In this document: piece after piece, positions 36,701 through 44,673 of the stretch
How positions within the stretch are numbered: the stretch's first letter is position 1
Layout: each line of letters begins with the position of its first letter
Origin: Actinoplanes sp. M2I2
GTDB taxonomy: Bacteria > Actinomycetota > Actinomycetes > Mycobacteriales > Micromonosporaceae
Length of the DNA: 64,000 bases
Reading direction: 5' to 3'
Assembly: GCF_023544445.1 (NCBI RefSeq)
Contig: NZ_JALPVJ010000008.1
Location: 124,001-188,000 of the forward strand
Position numbers and translations under genes: made by a program
Notes under the pieces: generated by a model
What the model was told of the DNA's origin: nothing
The model's database searches: none
Seen by the model: the letters and a program-made list of their open reading frames with translations, nothing else

Positions 36701-37063
36701 CCGGCCGAGCTCTTCGGCGCGCTCGGGCTGAGCTATGAGGGCTCGCCGCACCAGGTCGACGTCAAGGAGGCGTACGTCCTGCGCTGGCCGGCGTACCGTC
36801 CGAGCCTCTACCGCATCCCCTACGGCGGGCAGAACGAGCAGGCTCTGCGGGCCATGGACGGCTGGGTCATCGAGCGTCCGCCGTTCCGGGGCAACGGGTT
36901 CGCGCCGGGCGAGGGCCGCGATGTGGTCGCCGAGTTCAAGGTGGACAGTGTGCGGCTGCCGCACGGAGCTCAGCTGTGGCGCATCGACACGGACGGCAGC
37001 GAGCGCATGGTCGCGATCTTCGACAACGACGGTCCGGTCTGGCGCCGGGTGGGTGAGCAGTGA
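33767..37063 (+). CDS. Large SseB-domain protein with Pro-rich linker, ESX-linked
   Basis: 1098 residues from GTG 33767, which is 5-8 nt after GGGGAGAGG; GTG 33761 would sit on the ribosome binding site. Residues 1-125 are one SseB-like domain (LLPVSADALAGLAPLGWGTW, LAETWPNLEWWLAVNPGLPI). Residues about 130-785 are a disordered Pro/Ala/Ser/Thr/Gln linker with several internal repeats. Residues about 785-915 are a second SseB-like domain (ERDLFEAAGGHSTDAFLSTL, RNWPDPAWSFAVNPDGPIG). The last 170 residues (YYLERGYDRVAGFVHRATEV, LYRIPYGG, FDNDGPVWRRVGEQ) I do not recognise. No signal peptide or membrane helix. The position behind two WXG100 genes suggests an ESX-associated or exported role (inference). 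Confidence 0.75.
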   Translation: MSEWEPATDAEVAMRDALRTDDQESYFRILSGVDLLLPVSADALAGLAPLGWGTWSTGGRTHVLAFTSTAALQTCLADYAGSARRVPYAELAETWPNLEWWLAVNPGLPIEGYLPAWFVAQLSRGDLRLPTRGPGRADAKAGSGKIQDLHAAAVAANAENTRQEEAGRPGGPTREDAPLTAASGAYPQYPSGTYGQQTSAAPAAYGQSAANTYGGAYAQQPGQPPADTLPTRTPSVGDSPPARGPSTAESLPARGPSATDSLPMRTPPTTAGAPAAAPSAAGGLPTRTPPTPGNPPSRTPSVPNGLPVRAPTATYGQSAATGAPQAAPPVSAPPASPTPGTYGRSPSAPAAYGRPASGPPAYGQPATVPPAYGQPATVPPAYGQPATVPPAYGQPASVPPAYGQPSSVSQGRPESAPPAYGRPTSPAGGDALLRPGGPGQPQAAPATPETATPRPEPTGPGGLPLRTPGTVLPNGLPVRTPSAAPVSGPASPTPAASPTAVPSAYQSPSLPPVPSAYQSPAVPPTSASPMSARPMSAPPVSAPPSSSRPATGRGSDARGSSPDGASPLPVRTPMAQTPPVPDHIAPHNPDETPFNPNWSGATGAPSGALGALPRRQPTESRQPTESRQPTEDRRLNAGDGRPNDGRRPAQDRQGPEAGFPQGPASPQAAASRRTPPGAMAPISAPPAPPAATPPARPAEPSPGFGTPLPRRQATSPSERPGITSFPAFQTKSEAPQQPMSPPVIPGAPGSDRPARLGAQPGYEAARPQAETRPALPPPAAATFVPANDVERDLFEAAGGHSTDAFLSTLLLADVLVPVANHSRPGSAPGESGFAFRTEQADGETFLVVFTSKDRLVEHYSEPTRTVGVRFYELIRNWPDPAWSFAVNPDGPIGAKYPGPQVIALASWAAESGLGLDPEGAAEEAAPVPPPEPASDDAQHATVMQKTIPPDQVDYYLERGYDRVAGFVHRATEVEHLRTPAELFGALGLSYEGSPHQVDVKEAYVLRWPAYRPSLYRIPYGGQNEQALRAMDGWVIERPPFRGNGFAPGEGRDVVAEFKVDSVRLPHGAQLWRIDTDGSERMVAIFDNDGPVWRRVGEQ
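34848..34985 (+). repeat. In-frame 30-bp repeats (PPAYGQPATV) within the SseB-domain gene
   Basis: Three near-identical 30-bp units around CCTGCTTACGGGCAGCCTGC encode PPAYGQPATV, flanked by two diverged units (PPAYGQPASV, PPAYGQPSSV). The codons GCT, CCT, ACT and GTT are rare in the rest of the gene, and nucleotide identity between units is nearly complete, so the expansion looks recent. Confidence 0.9.
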
Positions 37064-37425
37064 TGCGCGACGGATACGTGGTGGCCTGGCAGGGACGTGA
37101 GTACGACGCCTCGCCCGACGGTGACAACGTGCGCATCTACCGGGCCGAACCGGCCGACGGCTTCGACGAGGTGCGTCCGGGTCGCTATGTCCGGGTGCTG
37201 ACCCCTCAGGAGTACGACGAACTCATCTACGTGCGCACCACCTGCACGTGGCGGGGGGCGCCGTTCATCGTGCTGGCCGAGGCGAATTCCTGGCTCCGGG
37301 TGGAGTATGCGGGCGGCCGCGCCCCGGTGGCGCGTCAGCTCGGCTTGGAGGAGTTCGACTTCGGCGTCTATCAGGGCTGGGCCCCGCTGCACGAGGTCGC
37401 CGACCTCAACGAGCAGCGGATCTAA
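37063..37425 (+). CDS. Hypothetical protein coupled to the SseB-domain gene
   Basis: 120 residues (MRDGYVVAWQGREYDASPDG). The ATG overlaps the upstream TGA by one base (TGATG), and an in-frame GTG at 37060 would give a GTGA overlap, so translation is coupled. Soluble, with no membrane helix; contains GRYVRVLTPQEYDEL, TCTWRGAPFIVLAE and GLEEFDFGVYQGWAP. Family not recognised. Coupling to a large ESX-linked protein would suit a chaperone, binding partner or immunity protein; this is inference only. Its TAA overlaps the stop of the convergent hydrolase gene (shared CTAA). Confidence 0.75.
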   Translation: MRDGYVVAWQGREYDASPDGDNVRIYRAEPADGFDEVRPGRYVRVLTPQEYDELIYVRTTCTWRGAPFIVLAEANSWLRVEYAGGRAPVARQLGLEEFDFGVYQGWAPLHEVADLNEQRI

Positions 37426-38345
37426 GGCGTCTTCAGCCAGCGCAGCACTTCGCCGGTCACCACGTCGGTGGCCTCCTGGTGCAGGAAGTGCCCGACCTCC
37501 GGGATCAGCCGCCACTCGTACGGCGCGAGCACGTAACGTCCTGAGCCCTGAGCTGTGCGTGGCAGCGTGGCCGTGTCGAGCTCGCCGTGCAGTTGCAGGG
37601 TGGGTGTCACGAGCGGGCTCTGCATGAGCTTCACGAACCGGTATCCCTGCAGCCGGAGGGCACTGCGGAACACCCAGCGGTACGCCTCCAGCGCGCAGAA
37701 CGCCGCCTGCGGGATCTGCATGGCCTCACGGCAGCGGGCCACATAGTCGTCGAACTCGGGAGTCTCTCTCCACTGAGGACTCGTCCACCGGGTCATCAGC
37801 TCGCCCACCAGCGCGGCGTCGTCCCGGGTCAGCACGTGTTCGTATCGCGGCACCTGGAAACGCAGCGCGCTGGAGGAGGCCGCGAACTGGCCGCGCGGGT
37901 CGGCGAAGAGGGCCGCCCGCAGCCGCAGCGGGTGGGCCGCCCCCAGCACGACCAACCGGTTGACCAGCTTGGGGTGGAAGGCGGCGGCCGCCCAGCCGAT
38001 CATGCCGCCGGCTCCCGCGCCGACGATCGTCGCGTTCCGCTCGCCGAGCGCCCGGATCAGCCCGGTGACATCGGCCGCCATGGTGTAGCCGTCGTAGCCG
38101 CGCGGTGGTTTGTCGCTGGCCCCGTAGCCGCGCAGGTCGATCGCGACGGCCCGGAAACCCGCGTCCGCGATGCGGGGCAGCATGTCGTGCCACGCCCACC
38201 AGAACTCGGGGAAGCCGTGCAAGAACAGGACAAGCGGTCCGGTGCCGGCCTCGACGACGTGGAACCGACTGCCGTTGGCGCCGACGAAACGATGAGTCCA
38301 CGGCCCGTCCACCAGCACGCACGACTCATCAACCCGACCGCCCAT
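37422..38345 (-). CDS. Alpha/beta-hydrolase, epoxide-hydrolase-like, with Gly at the nucleophile position
   Basis: 307 residues. Oxyanion-hole motif FLHGFPEFWWAWHDMLP and DLRGYGASDKP place it with epoxide hydrolases (EphE type, Rv3670 neighbourhood by synteny). The nucleophile elbow, normally G-H-D-W-G, here reads G109-A110-G111-A112-G113, so the catalytic Asp (or Ser) is replaced by Gly. The acid Asp (HGELDTA) and His (EVGHFLHQE) positions look intact. It is therefore either inactive, a binding protein, or uses another chemistry. No frameshift is evident. Confidence 0.85.
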   Translation of the reverse strand: MGGRVDESCVLVDGPWTHRFVGANGSRFHVVEAGTGPLVLFLHGFPEFWWAWHDMLPRIADAGFRAVAIDLRGYGASDKPPRGYDGYTMAADVTGLIRALGERNATIVGAGAGGMIGWAAAAFHPKLVNRLVVLGAAHPLRLRAALFADPRGQFAASSSALRFQVPRYEHVLTRDDAALVGELMTRWTSPQWRETPEFDDYVARCREAMQIPQAAFCALEAYRWVFRSALRLQGYRFVKLMQSPLVTPTLQLHGELDTATLPRTAQGSGRYVLAPYEWRLIPEVGHFLHQEATDVVTGEVLRWLKTP

Positions 38346-38402
38346 GACTACCAGGGTAGGCGCTGGGAGCGAGCCGGGACGAACGCGCCGGTCGCGCGGG
38401 CC

Positions 38403-38909
38403 CTACTCGGCGCCGATGAGGACGCGGACGAGGGTCGCGGGCTTGCCGCTGCCGCAGTCGACCGGCGTCTTGCCGGGGGTGATCCGGGCGCGCACTTTGT
38501 CGCCCTTGTCGACCGGTACGTCCTTCTTCGAGTAGACGGCCCACGTGTCCCCGTCGGCGTCCTTCAGGCTGTAACAGTTGCCGCCGCCGTCGAGGACGGT
38601 CGCGTCGACCCAGCCGACCCGCAGCGAGCCGGCGTCGGGAAACTTGTGGCCCGCCGGTCGGCTGGGCGGTGGCGGAGGCGAGCCGTCGCTGCTCAGCGGC
38701 AACCCGCGGCTGTCGGTCGGAGCGGCCGTCCCGGACGGAGCGGGAGCGGGGGACGCGGCTTCCGACGGGGCCGGGGCGGCGGCCGATGCCTCGGCGGCAA
38801 CCGGCGCCGGAGCGCCGGCCGCCACGGGCTCGTCGTCGCCCGAACAGCCGGCGGTCAGCAGCAGCACCAGTGTCAGCGTTCCCGCCGTACCCGTGATGGA
38901 TCTGAGCAT
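38403..38909 (-). CDS. Putative lipoprotein
   Basis: 168 residues from ATG 38909. Signal peptide MLRSITGTAGTLTLVLLLTA ends in lipobox LTAGC, so the Cys at residue 22 should be lipidated and the protein anchored outside. Residues about 25-75 are an Ala/Pro/Ser-rich spacer. A small C-terminal domain of about 85 residues (VGWVDATVLDGGGNCYSLKD, DTWAVYSKKDVPVDKGDKVR) resembles an OB-like or beta-barrel fold by pattern only. Function unknown. Lies between the hydrolase and acs genes on the same strand. Confidence 0.8.
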   Translation of the reverse strand: MLRSITGTAGTLTLVLLLTAGCSGDDEPVAAGAPAPVAAEASAAAPAPSEAASPAPAPSGTAAPTDSRGLPLSSDGSPPPPPSRPAGHKFPDAGSLRVGWVDATVLDGGGNCYSLKDADGDTWAVYSKKDVPVDKGDKVRARITPGKTPVDCGSGKPATLVRVLIGAE

Positions 38910-39034
38910 GACCCTGCACCCCCGTGACCGGACCTCACGGTCGTGCGGGACCGCGGCGCCAAAGCGTAGCGGTTTCACCTTTCCCGTGGGGGTGCGGCGT
39001 CCGGACAACCTCGCCGGACGCCGCGTCGACCGCG

Positions 39035-41020
39035 TCAGTCCTCGGACTTGCTCGTCTTCATCCCGGCCGAGATCAGATCCATCACCGCGGAATCCTGCAG
39101 CGTGGTCACGTCACCCAGCGAGCGGCGCTCGGCCACGTCCTTGAGCAACCGCCGCATGATCTTGCCGGAGCGGGTCTTCGGCAGTTCGGCCACCAACATG
39201 ATCTGACGGGGCTTGGCGATGGGGCCGAGGGTCTTGGACACGTGGTTGCGCAGTTCGGCGTTGAGCTGGTCGCCCACGTCGCCCTCGATGTCCACGTTGC
39301 CCCGCGGGATCACGAAGGCCACGATCGCCTGGCCGGTGGTCGGGTCGGTCGCGCCGACCACCGCGGCCTCGGCCACCGACGGGTGCGAGACCAGCGCCGA
39401 CTCGACCTCGGTGGTCGAGATGTTGTGGCCCGAGACCAGCATGACGTCGTCGACCCGGCCGAGCAGCCAGAGCGCGCCGTCCTCGTCCTTCTTGGCGCCG
39501 TCACCGGCGAAGTAGATCCACTCGTCGCCCTGACCGGCGCCCGCCCCGAACCGGGACCAGTACGTGTCGAGGAAGCGCTTGTCGTCACCCCAGATCGTCC
39601 GCAGCATCGAGGGCCACGGGTCGCGCAGCACCAGGAAGCCGCCGCCGCCGTTGGGCACCGACTGGGCCTGATCGTCGACCACGTCGGCGGTGATGCCGGG
39701 CAGCGGGGTCATCGCCGAGCCGGGCTTGGTCGCGGTCACGCCGGGCAGAGGCGAGATCATGACGCCACCGGTCTCGGTCTGCCACCAGGTGTCCACAATG
39801 GGGCACCGGTCGCGGCCGATGTTCTTCCGGTACCACATCCACGCCTCGGGGTTGATCGGCTCGCCGACGCTGCCCAGGATGCGCAGCGACGACAGGTCGT
39901 AGCCGGCCGGGATGTCGTCGCCCCACTTCATCATCGTGCGGATGAGCGTCGGGGCGGTGTAGAGGATCGACACCTTGTACTTGTCGACGAGCTGCCAGAA
40001 CCGGTCGCGGCCCGGGGTGTCCGGCGTTCCCTCGTACATCACCTGGGTGGCGCCGTTGGAGAGCGGGCCGTAGACGATGTAGGAGTGCCCGGTGACCCAG
40101 CCGATGTCGGCCGTGCACCAGTAGACGTCGGTGTCGGCCTTGAGGTCGAAGACCGCGTCATGCGTGTACGACACCTGGGTCAGGTAGCCGCCGGTGGTGT
40201 GCAGGATGCCCTTGGGCTTACCGGTCGTGCCCGAGGTGTAGAGGATGAACAGCGGGTGCTCGGCGTCGAACGGCTGCGCCTTGTGCTCGGGGCTGGCCTG
40301 CTCGACGGTCTCGTGCCACCACTTGTCCTTGTCGGTCCACGCGACCTCCTGGCCGGTGCGGCGCACGACGAGCACGTTCTCGATGCTCGGAGACTTCGCG
40401 ACGGCCTCGTCGACGGTGGGCTTGAGCGCCGACGGCTTGCCGCGCCGGTATCCGCCGTCGGCGGTGATGACCAGCTTGGCGTCGGCGTCCGCGATGCGGG
40501 TGGCCAGCGCCTCGACCGAGAAGCCGCCGAAGACGACGCTGTGGGTGGCGCCGATGCGGGCGCAGGCCAGCATCGCGACCGCGGCCTCGGGGATCATCGG
40601 CAGATAGATGGCCACCCGGTCGCCCGCGCCGACACCCAGGTCGGTCAGCGTGTTGGCGGCCTGGCTGACCAGCTTGAGCAGCTCGGCGTACGTGATGGTG
40701 CGGGTGTCGCCGGGCTCGCCCTCCCAGTGGATGGCGACCTTGTCACCGCGGCCGGCCTCGACGTGCCGGTCGACGCAGTTGTAGGCGATGTTGAGCTCGC
40801 CGCCGACGAACCACTTCGCGAACGGCGGGTTGGACCAGTCGAGGACCTGGTCCCACTTCTTGGCCCAGGTGAGCCGGTCGGCCTGTTTCGCCCAGAAGGC
40901 CAGGCGGTCGCCGGCCGCCTCCTCGTACGCCTCCGCCTTCACATTGGCGGCGGCGGCCAGTGCTTCGGGCGGCGGGAACTGTCGGCTCTCCGATGACAGG
41001 TTCGCCAATGTCTCGCTCAT
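39035..41020 (-). CDS. acs: Acetyl-CoA synthetase (AMP-forming)
   Basis: 661 residues, the usual length. ANL-superfamily motifs: adenylation loop [19 protein letters not shown] (near residue 260), [28 protein letters not shown], and the regulatory C-terminal lysine in [13 protein letters not shown] (about residue 620), which is the site of reversible acetylation in Acs enzymes. It activates acetate via acetyl-AMP to acetyl-CoA in the cytoplasm. A DnaA-box-like TTATCCACA (minus, 41097-41105) lies upstream; no clear promoter was found. Confidence 0.97.
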   Translation of the reverse strand: MSETLANLSSESRQFPPPEALAAAANVKAEAYEEAAGDRLAFWAKQADRLTWAKKWDQVLDWSNPPFAKWFVGGELNIAYNCVDRHVEAGRGDKVAIHWEGEPGDTRTITYAELLKLVSQAANTLTDLGVGAGDRVAIYLPMIPEAAVAMLACARIGATHSVVFGGFSVEALATRIADADAKLVITADGGYRRGKPSALKPTVDEAVAKSPSIENVLVVRRTGQEVAWTDKDKWWHETVEQASPEHKAQPFDAEHPLFILYTSGTTGKPKGILHTTGGYLTQVSYTHDAVFDLKADTDVYWCTADIGWVTGHSYIVYGPLSNGATQVMYEGTPDTPGRDRFWQLVDKYKVSILYTAPTLIRTMMKWGDDIPAGYDLSSLRILGSVGEPINPEAWMWYRKNIGRDRCPIVDTWWQTETGGVMISPLPGVTATKPGSAMTPLPGITADVVDDQAQSVPNGGGGFLVLRDPWPSMLRTIWGDDKRFLDTYWSRFGAGAGQGDEWIYFAGDGAKKDEDGALWLLGRVDDVMLVSGHNISTTEVESALVSHPSVAEAAVVGATDPTTGQAIVAFVIPRGNVDIEGDVGDQLNAELRNHVSKTLGPIAKPRQIMLVAELPKTRSGKIMRRLLKDVAERRSLGDVTTLQDSAVMDLISAGMKTSKSED

Positions 41021-41234
41021 GAGGGCGGCTCCTCTTCACTGCTGACCCGGGCTTCTTCGTTGCACACTAGTTGCGCCGGTGGGTACCGGCGACACCTGTG
41101 GATAACAGCGCGCCAGATGGCGTCGTGGCCGCGCCGGATGACCATCAGATGCTTGGTGCTGCGCGAATCTTGCCAGTTGTGAGCCTGTTTGCGCATCCCA
41201 TGTTTCGTCGGGCTTACCGGCTACGGTATTCGGC

Positions 41235-41966
41235 GTGGATCCGCTAGCCCCGCTTCTCGACCTTGCCGACGTCGCGCCCGCCCTGGCCGAGGCCCGTGAG
41301 CGGGTCGACGCTGCCCTCCGTCATCGCGCGCTGCGGCGGCACGGCGGTCAGGTCGCGGCCGAGGCGAGCCTGCGTGCCGCCGTGGCCAGCGCCGCGCTGG
41401 AGGGCAACGCCTACGACCTCGACGACGTCCGCGGGGGCACCGTCACCGATCCCGTCCTGCAGGGCGCGCTGCGCGTCGCCGAGGGACTGGGCGGGCTCGT
41501 CGACCTCTGGCCCCGCGCGCCCCGTCAAGTGCTGGCCAAGCTGCACGTCCTCGCCGCCCGGGGAGTCGTTCCGGCCGCCGACCTGGGCCGGCTCACCGGT
41601 TCGGCCGACCGCGTCGACCTGCTCGCCGGTCTGGTGGCGGGCAACGACCGGACGCCTCCGCTGCTGCTCGCCGCGGTCGTCCACGCCGAACTGCTCACGT
41701 TGCGCCCGTTCGCCGGCCCGGCCGGTGTCGTCGCCCGCGCCGCCGCGCGTCTGACTATGATCAACCGCGGCTTCGATCCGCGCGGGCTGGTCGCGGTCGA
41801 GGTCGGGCATCAGGCCCGGGAGCCCGAGTACGTGGGTGCGGCGGGCGCCTACGCCACCGGCACGACCGACGGAGTCCGATCCTGGTTGCGCCACTACGCC
41901 GCCGCGGTGACGGTGGCCGCCGACGAGATCACCACGATCGGCGACAACGTTCTGGCATCGGCCTGA
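41235..41966 (+). CDS. Degenerate Fic-fold protein
   Basis: 243 residues with a GTG start. The layout follows Fic AMP-transferases: an inhibitory-helix-like (S/T)xxxE(G/N) motif at S52-E56-G57 (SAALEGN), and a region matching the Fic core. The core reads H150...RPFAGPAGVVAR (157-168) where active enzymes have HPFxDGNGRxxR. Thus the catalytic His is Arg, and the Asn and first Arg are Ala and Val. It is probably not an AMPylator. This assignment rests on hand alignment of short motifs. Divergent from acs; the family is found beside acs in other actinomycetes (recollection). Confidence 0.6.
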   Translation: MDPLAPLLDLADVAPALAEARERVDAALRHRALRRHGGQVAAEASLRAAVASAALEGNAYDLDDVRGGTVTDPVLQGALRVAEGLGGLVDLWPRAPRQVLAKLHVLAARGVVPAADLGRLTGSADRVDLLAGLVAGNDRTPPLLLAAVVHAELLTLRPFAGPAGVVARAAARLTMINRGFDPRGLVAVEVGHQAREPEYVGAAGAYATGTTDGVRSWLRHYAAAVTVAADEITTIGDNVLASA

Positions 41967-42033
41967 TCCGCTGTCGGACTGTGCGTATGTGCGAACAGCA
42001 CCCACGGTGATCGGTGGTTCCTAGACTTCAGGG

Positions 42034-42513
42034 GTGGAGTCCTGGAAGCGCCCGTACACACCCGGCCCCGGACGCTGGCTGATCATCGGCTGGGAGGCGT
42101 TCGCGCTGGCCCTGCTGGGCTGGACGTCGATCGAGACGTTCGAGCTGAACGACCGCGGTCTGCGCCTGCTGGCGTGTGCGCTCGCCGCCATCTGGGTCTT
42201 CGGAACGCACCGCATCCTGCAGATGGGCGCCTACGTCGGTGTCGACGGTCTGCGCATCCACGGCCTGCTGCGCTCGCGCACGCTGGCCTGGGCAGAGATC
42301 GCCCATGTGCACCTGCACGAGGCGGGGCACCGGATCGGCCGGCTGCACGTCCCGAGCGGTCTCACCGTGCTGATCGAGTGCCGCGACGGCACGACGGTCA
42401 ACACGGAGCTGTGGGCGCAGGGCGTCGACTTCCACTCCCGGCCCAAGCTCTTCCGCGCTGTCTATCACGAACTGCGCACCCGCCACCTGGCCGCGGCGGG
42501 CGGGAAAATTTAG
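42034..42513 (+). CDS. Membrane protein with bacterial PH-like domain
   Basis: 159 residues with a GTG start. Two N-terminal membrane helices (WLIIGWEAFALALLGWTSI; LRLLACALAAIWVFGTHRI) are followed by a cytoplasmic domain of about 90 residues with the bacterial PH pattern: GVDGLRIHGLLRSRTLAWAE, then a strand-rich stretch and a C-terminal helix (FRAVYHELRTRH). Function unknown. A hairpin follows the stop directly. Confidence 0.78.
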   Translation: MESWKRPYTPGPGRWLIIGWEAFALALLGWTSIETFELNDRGLRLLACALAAIWVFGTHRILQMGAYVGVDGLRIHGLLRSRTLAWAEIAHVHLHEAGHRIGRLHVPSGLTVLIECRDGTTVNTELWAQGVDFHSRPKLFRAVYHELRTRHLAAAGGKI

Positions 42514-42543
42514 AGCCGGCGTCCCTCGACGGGGGCGCCGGCT
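42514..42543 (+). terminator. Hairpin after PH-domain gene; remainder of gap to 42956
   Basis: AGCCGGC...GCCGGCT with a GTCCC/GGGGGC inner part forms a stable stem starting at the stop codon. The rest of the gap (42544-42956) shows short ORFs only in unlikely frames, no tRNA cloverleaf and no clear promoter. ACGGCGTACGGCGTACGGC (minus, about 42918-42936) is a minor microrepeat near the end of the HAD gene. I see nothing else in it. Confidence 0.5.
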
Positions 42544-42956
42544 GCTGCGCGTCCGAACCGGGTTAACAAGCGTGCACCTGGGTCGTTGTCGGCAGTCCGC
42601 CGCCTCACGGCTCCTCAAATGGAGCCTGGGGGGCCGCGGTCCCGTCGCAACGTGCCTGCCGTGGCTGATCGCGCGTGGGTTCCCGGTGGCCGTGCACGAA
42701 TCTCGTGGCCGATTCGCCGGGCAATCCCGGCTGATTCGGTGCGATCCTCGCCATTTCTTTCTACGCCCGTCCTGGCATGATCGCCAGGGCTTCGGCTACC
42801 CGAATCTCGCTTTCCACATTAGTCAGACCAAAGCCATTCGTGCTGCTCACTGCCCTCCGGGGCCCTTGGCGGCGGCTGGGCCGGCCGGGCCGGGCTGCAC
42901 TTCTGGAACGCGCCTCGGAGCCGTACGCCGTACGCCGTAAGTCCTTGATCGTGAAA

Positions 42957-43784
42957 TCAGGCGGGCGTGCGGGCGCGACGGTGGCGGGCGTAGATGGCCA
43001 GGCCGATGGCGGCCCCCACGCCGACGCCCAGGGCGGCGGCGACCGGCACGGCCGGCCGATCGCGCAGCCGCCGGCCCAGCGGAATCGGGTGGCGGAACTC
43101 CAGGACGGGCCACCCGTTCTCGACCGCGGCGCGGCGCAGCGCCCGATCCGGGTTGACCGCGCTGGGATGCCCGACCGACTCGAGCAGCGGGAGGTCGCTG
43201 CTGGAGTCGGAGTAGGCATAGCAGTCGGCCAGGTTGTAGCCCCGCTCGGCGGCCAGCTCACGCACCCCGACGACCTTGCTCGGGCCGGCCGCGTAGAACT
43301 CGACCTCACCGCTGTAGCGACCGTCGACGATGCTCATGCGCGTCGCGATGATGTCGGTGATGCCGAGCAGCGCGCCGATCGGCCGGACCATCTCATCGCC
43401 CGAGGCGGAGACCAGCACGACGTCGCGTCCGGCGGCCTGGTGCTCGGCGATCAGCGTGGCCGCCTCGGCGTAGACGTACGGGTTAATCAGCTCGTCCAGG
43501 GTCTCGGCGACGATCTGCTGCACCTGCTCGACCCGCCAGCCCTTGCAGAGCGCGGCCAGATAGTCGCGGGTGCGGGCCATGGCCTGCTCGTCGGAGCCAC
43601 CGCCCAGCCGGAACATCAGCTGTGCGTAAGCGGACTGGACCATGTCGCGACGGCTGATCAGGCCGTCGCGATAGAACGGCCGTCCGAAGGCCAACGCGCT
43701 GGACTTGGCGATGACGGTCTTGTCGAGGTCGAAAAACGCGGCGCTCGGGCCCACGGGCGGCAAGTGTAGTCGCAAGTGGTTCAT
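42957..43784 (-). CDS. HAD-superfamily IB hydrolase (SerB-like), C-terminal membrane anchor
   Basis: 275 residues from ATG 43784 (GTG 43787 adjacent). HAD motif I FFDLDKT (nucleophile D19, acid D21), motif II VLVSASGDEM, motif III/IV GPSKVVGVRELAAERG and AYSDSSSDLPLLESVG. One hydrophobic helix near the C-terminus (VPVAAALGVGVGAAIGLAIY) suggests membrane tethering. Family members include phosphoserine phosphatase-like and acyl-phosphate phosphatases (cf. Rv3661, next to the tad-type locus); substrate unknown. Located beside the STAS gene and the tad operon. Confidence 0.9.
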   Translation of the reverse strand: MNHLRLHLPPVGPSAAFFDLDKTVIAKSSALAFGRPFYRDGLISRRDMVQSAYAQLMFRLGGGSDEQAMARTRDYLAALCKGWRVEQVQQIVAETLDELINPYVYAEAATLIAEHQAAGRDVVLVSASGDEMVRPIGALLGITDIIATRMSIVDGRYSGEVEFYAAGPSKVVGVRELAAERGYNLADCYAYSDSSSDLPLLESVGHPSAVNPDRALRRAAVENGWPVLEFRHPIPLGRRLRDRPAVPVAAALGVGVGAAIGLAIYARHRRARTPA

Positions 43785-44094
43785 CACCGTTGTCCGCGGC
43801 GCGTCGATTCGGGCCCGTCGTAACAGGCTGTGAAATCGGGCAGACGGGCAGCAGCATCGCACCGGGCGACAATCGGTACTCGACTGTGCTGCTTCCGTGA
43901 GGCATGCTTGTGCTGTTGCGATCGGGATTCATGTTGCGACCCGACGCGTTCTGTTACTTCAGAACCCTCGGTGATTGCGCCCCCCGCGATCACCGAGTCG
44001 ATTCGGCTCGACCCCCCCGGAGCCGAATCCCAGGACGGCCCCCGTCTCCCCCGACGGGGGTCGTTCCCTTTCCGGCGGGCGCCCGCCGGACAAC
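43785..44094. terminator. 310-bp gap with tandem hairpins
   Basis: No gene seen. Two strong hairpins: GATTCGGCT/AGCCGAATC (44000-44029) and CCCCCGTC/GACGGGGG (44039-44060), followed by CGTTCCCTTT, then a perfect 18-bp palindrome CCGGCGGGC/GCCCGCCGG (44072-44089) ending 6 bp from the STAS stop. The left part (43785-43960) should hold the promoter of the minus-strand HAD gene. The hairpins probably end the STAS transcript or shield the HAD promoter. Confidence 0.55.
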
Positions 44095-44457
44095 TCAGGC
44101 GCCGGCGGCCTGGCTCGGCTCGGTCGCGACGGCCTCCACGGTGTCACCGAGCCCGAAGAATTCGCAGAGGCCGGTCACGTCGAGTACACGACGGAACGAC
44201 GGAGTCGGGTCGACCACCAGGAAACGGGACCCGATCTCGGTGGTGGCCCGGTAGCCCTCGATCAACGCGCCCAGACCGGTGGAGTCGATGAAGGCCGCGG
44301 CGCGCAGATCGACCCGCACGACCGTGGGGGACCACTCGGCGACGGCCTGACGGACACAGGTGGCCAGATCATCCGCGTTCGAAAAATCGATCTCGCCGGC
44401 GACGGCCACGACGACGCAACCGTCGTCGTCGAGCGAACGGGTGATCGAAGTTTCCAT
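44095..44457 (-). CDS. STAS-domain anti-sigma factor antagonist
   Basis: 120 residues from ATG 44457 behind GGGGTTGG. A single STAS domain: VAGEIDFSNADDLATCVRQA and the phosphorylation motif FIDSTGLGAL with S59/T60. Such proteins bind an RsbW-type kinase/anti-sigma factor and are released or captured by phosphorylation. No kinase gene is adjacent; the nearest RsbW-like gene is at 52625, already paired with bldG. Divergent from the ssd/tad operon. Confidence 0.92.
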   Translation of the reverse strand: METSITRSLDDDGCVVVAVAGEIDFSNADDLATCVRQAVAEWSPTVVRVDLRAAAFIDSTGLGALIEGYRATTEIGSRFLVVDPTPSFRRVLDVTGLCEFFGLGDTVEAVATEPSQAAGA

Positions 44458-44673
44458 GCCAACCCCACTGGTCCGTGTCGGCACAACATACCCAATGGGT
44501 GCCGCTTCCACTCTGTGGCGGGCTCGACTCCCATAGCAGATCGGCCGGGCGGGCACGCGATTTCCACAGGCCGTCGCCTTGTCCACAAGGCGAACGATCG
44601 TCGGTGGCTACCGGATCGGCATCCCGCGAAGGTGGGCGCCTCATCCGCTTCCGCCCCGCGCTGGAGACCACCG

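Noticed and set aside
42544..42956. Gap after the PH-domain gene searched for a tRNA, small RNA or small ORF
   Set aside because: No cloverleaf, no conserved RNA motif, and short frames have poor coding character.
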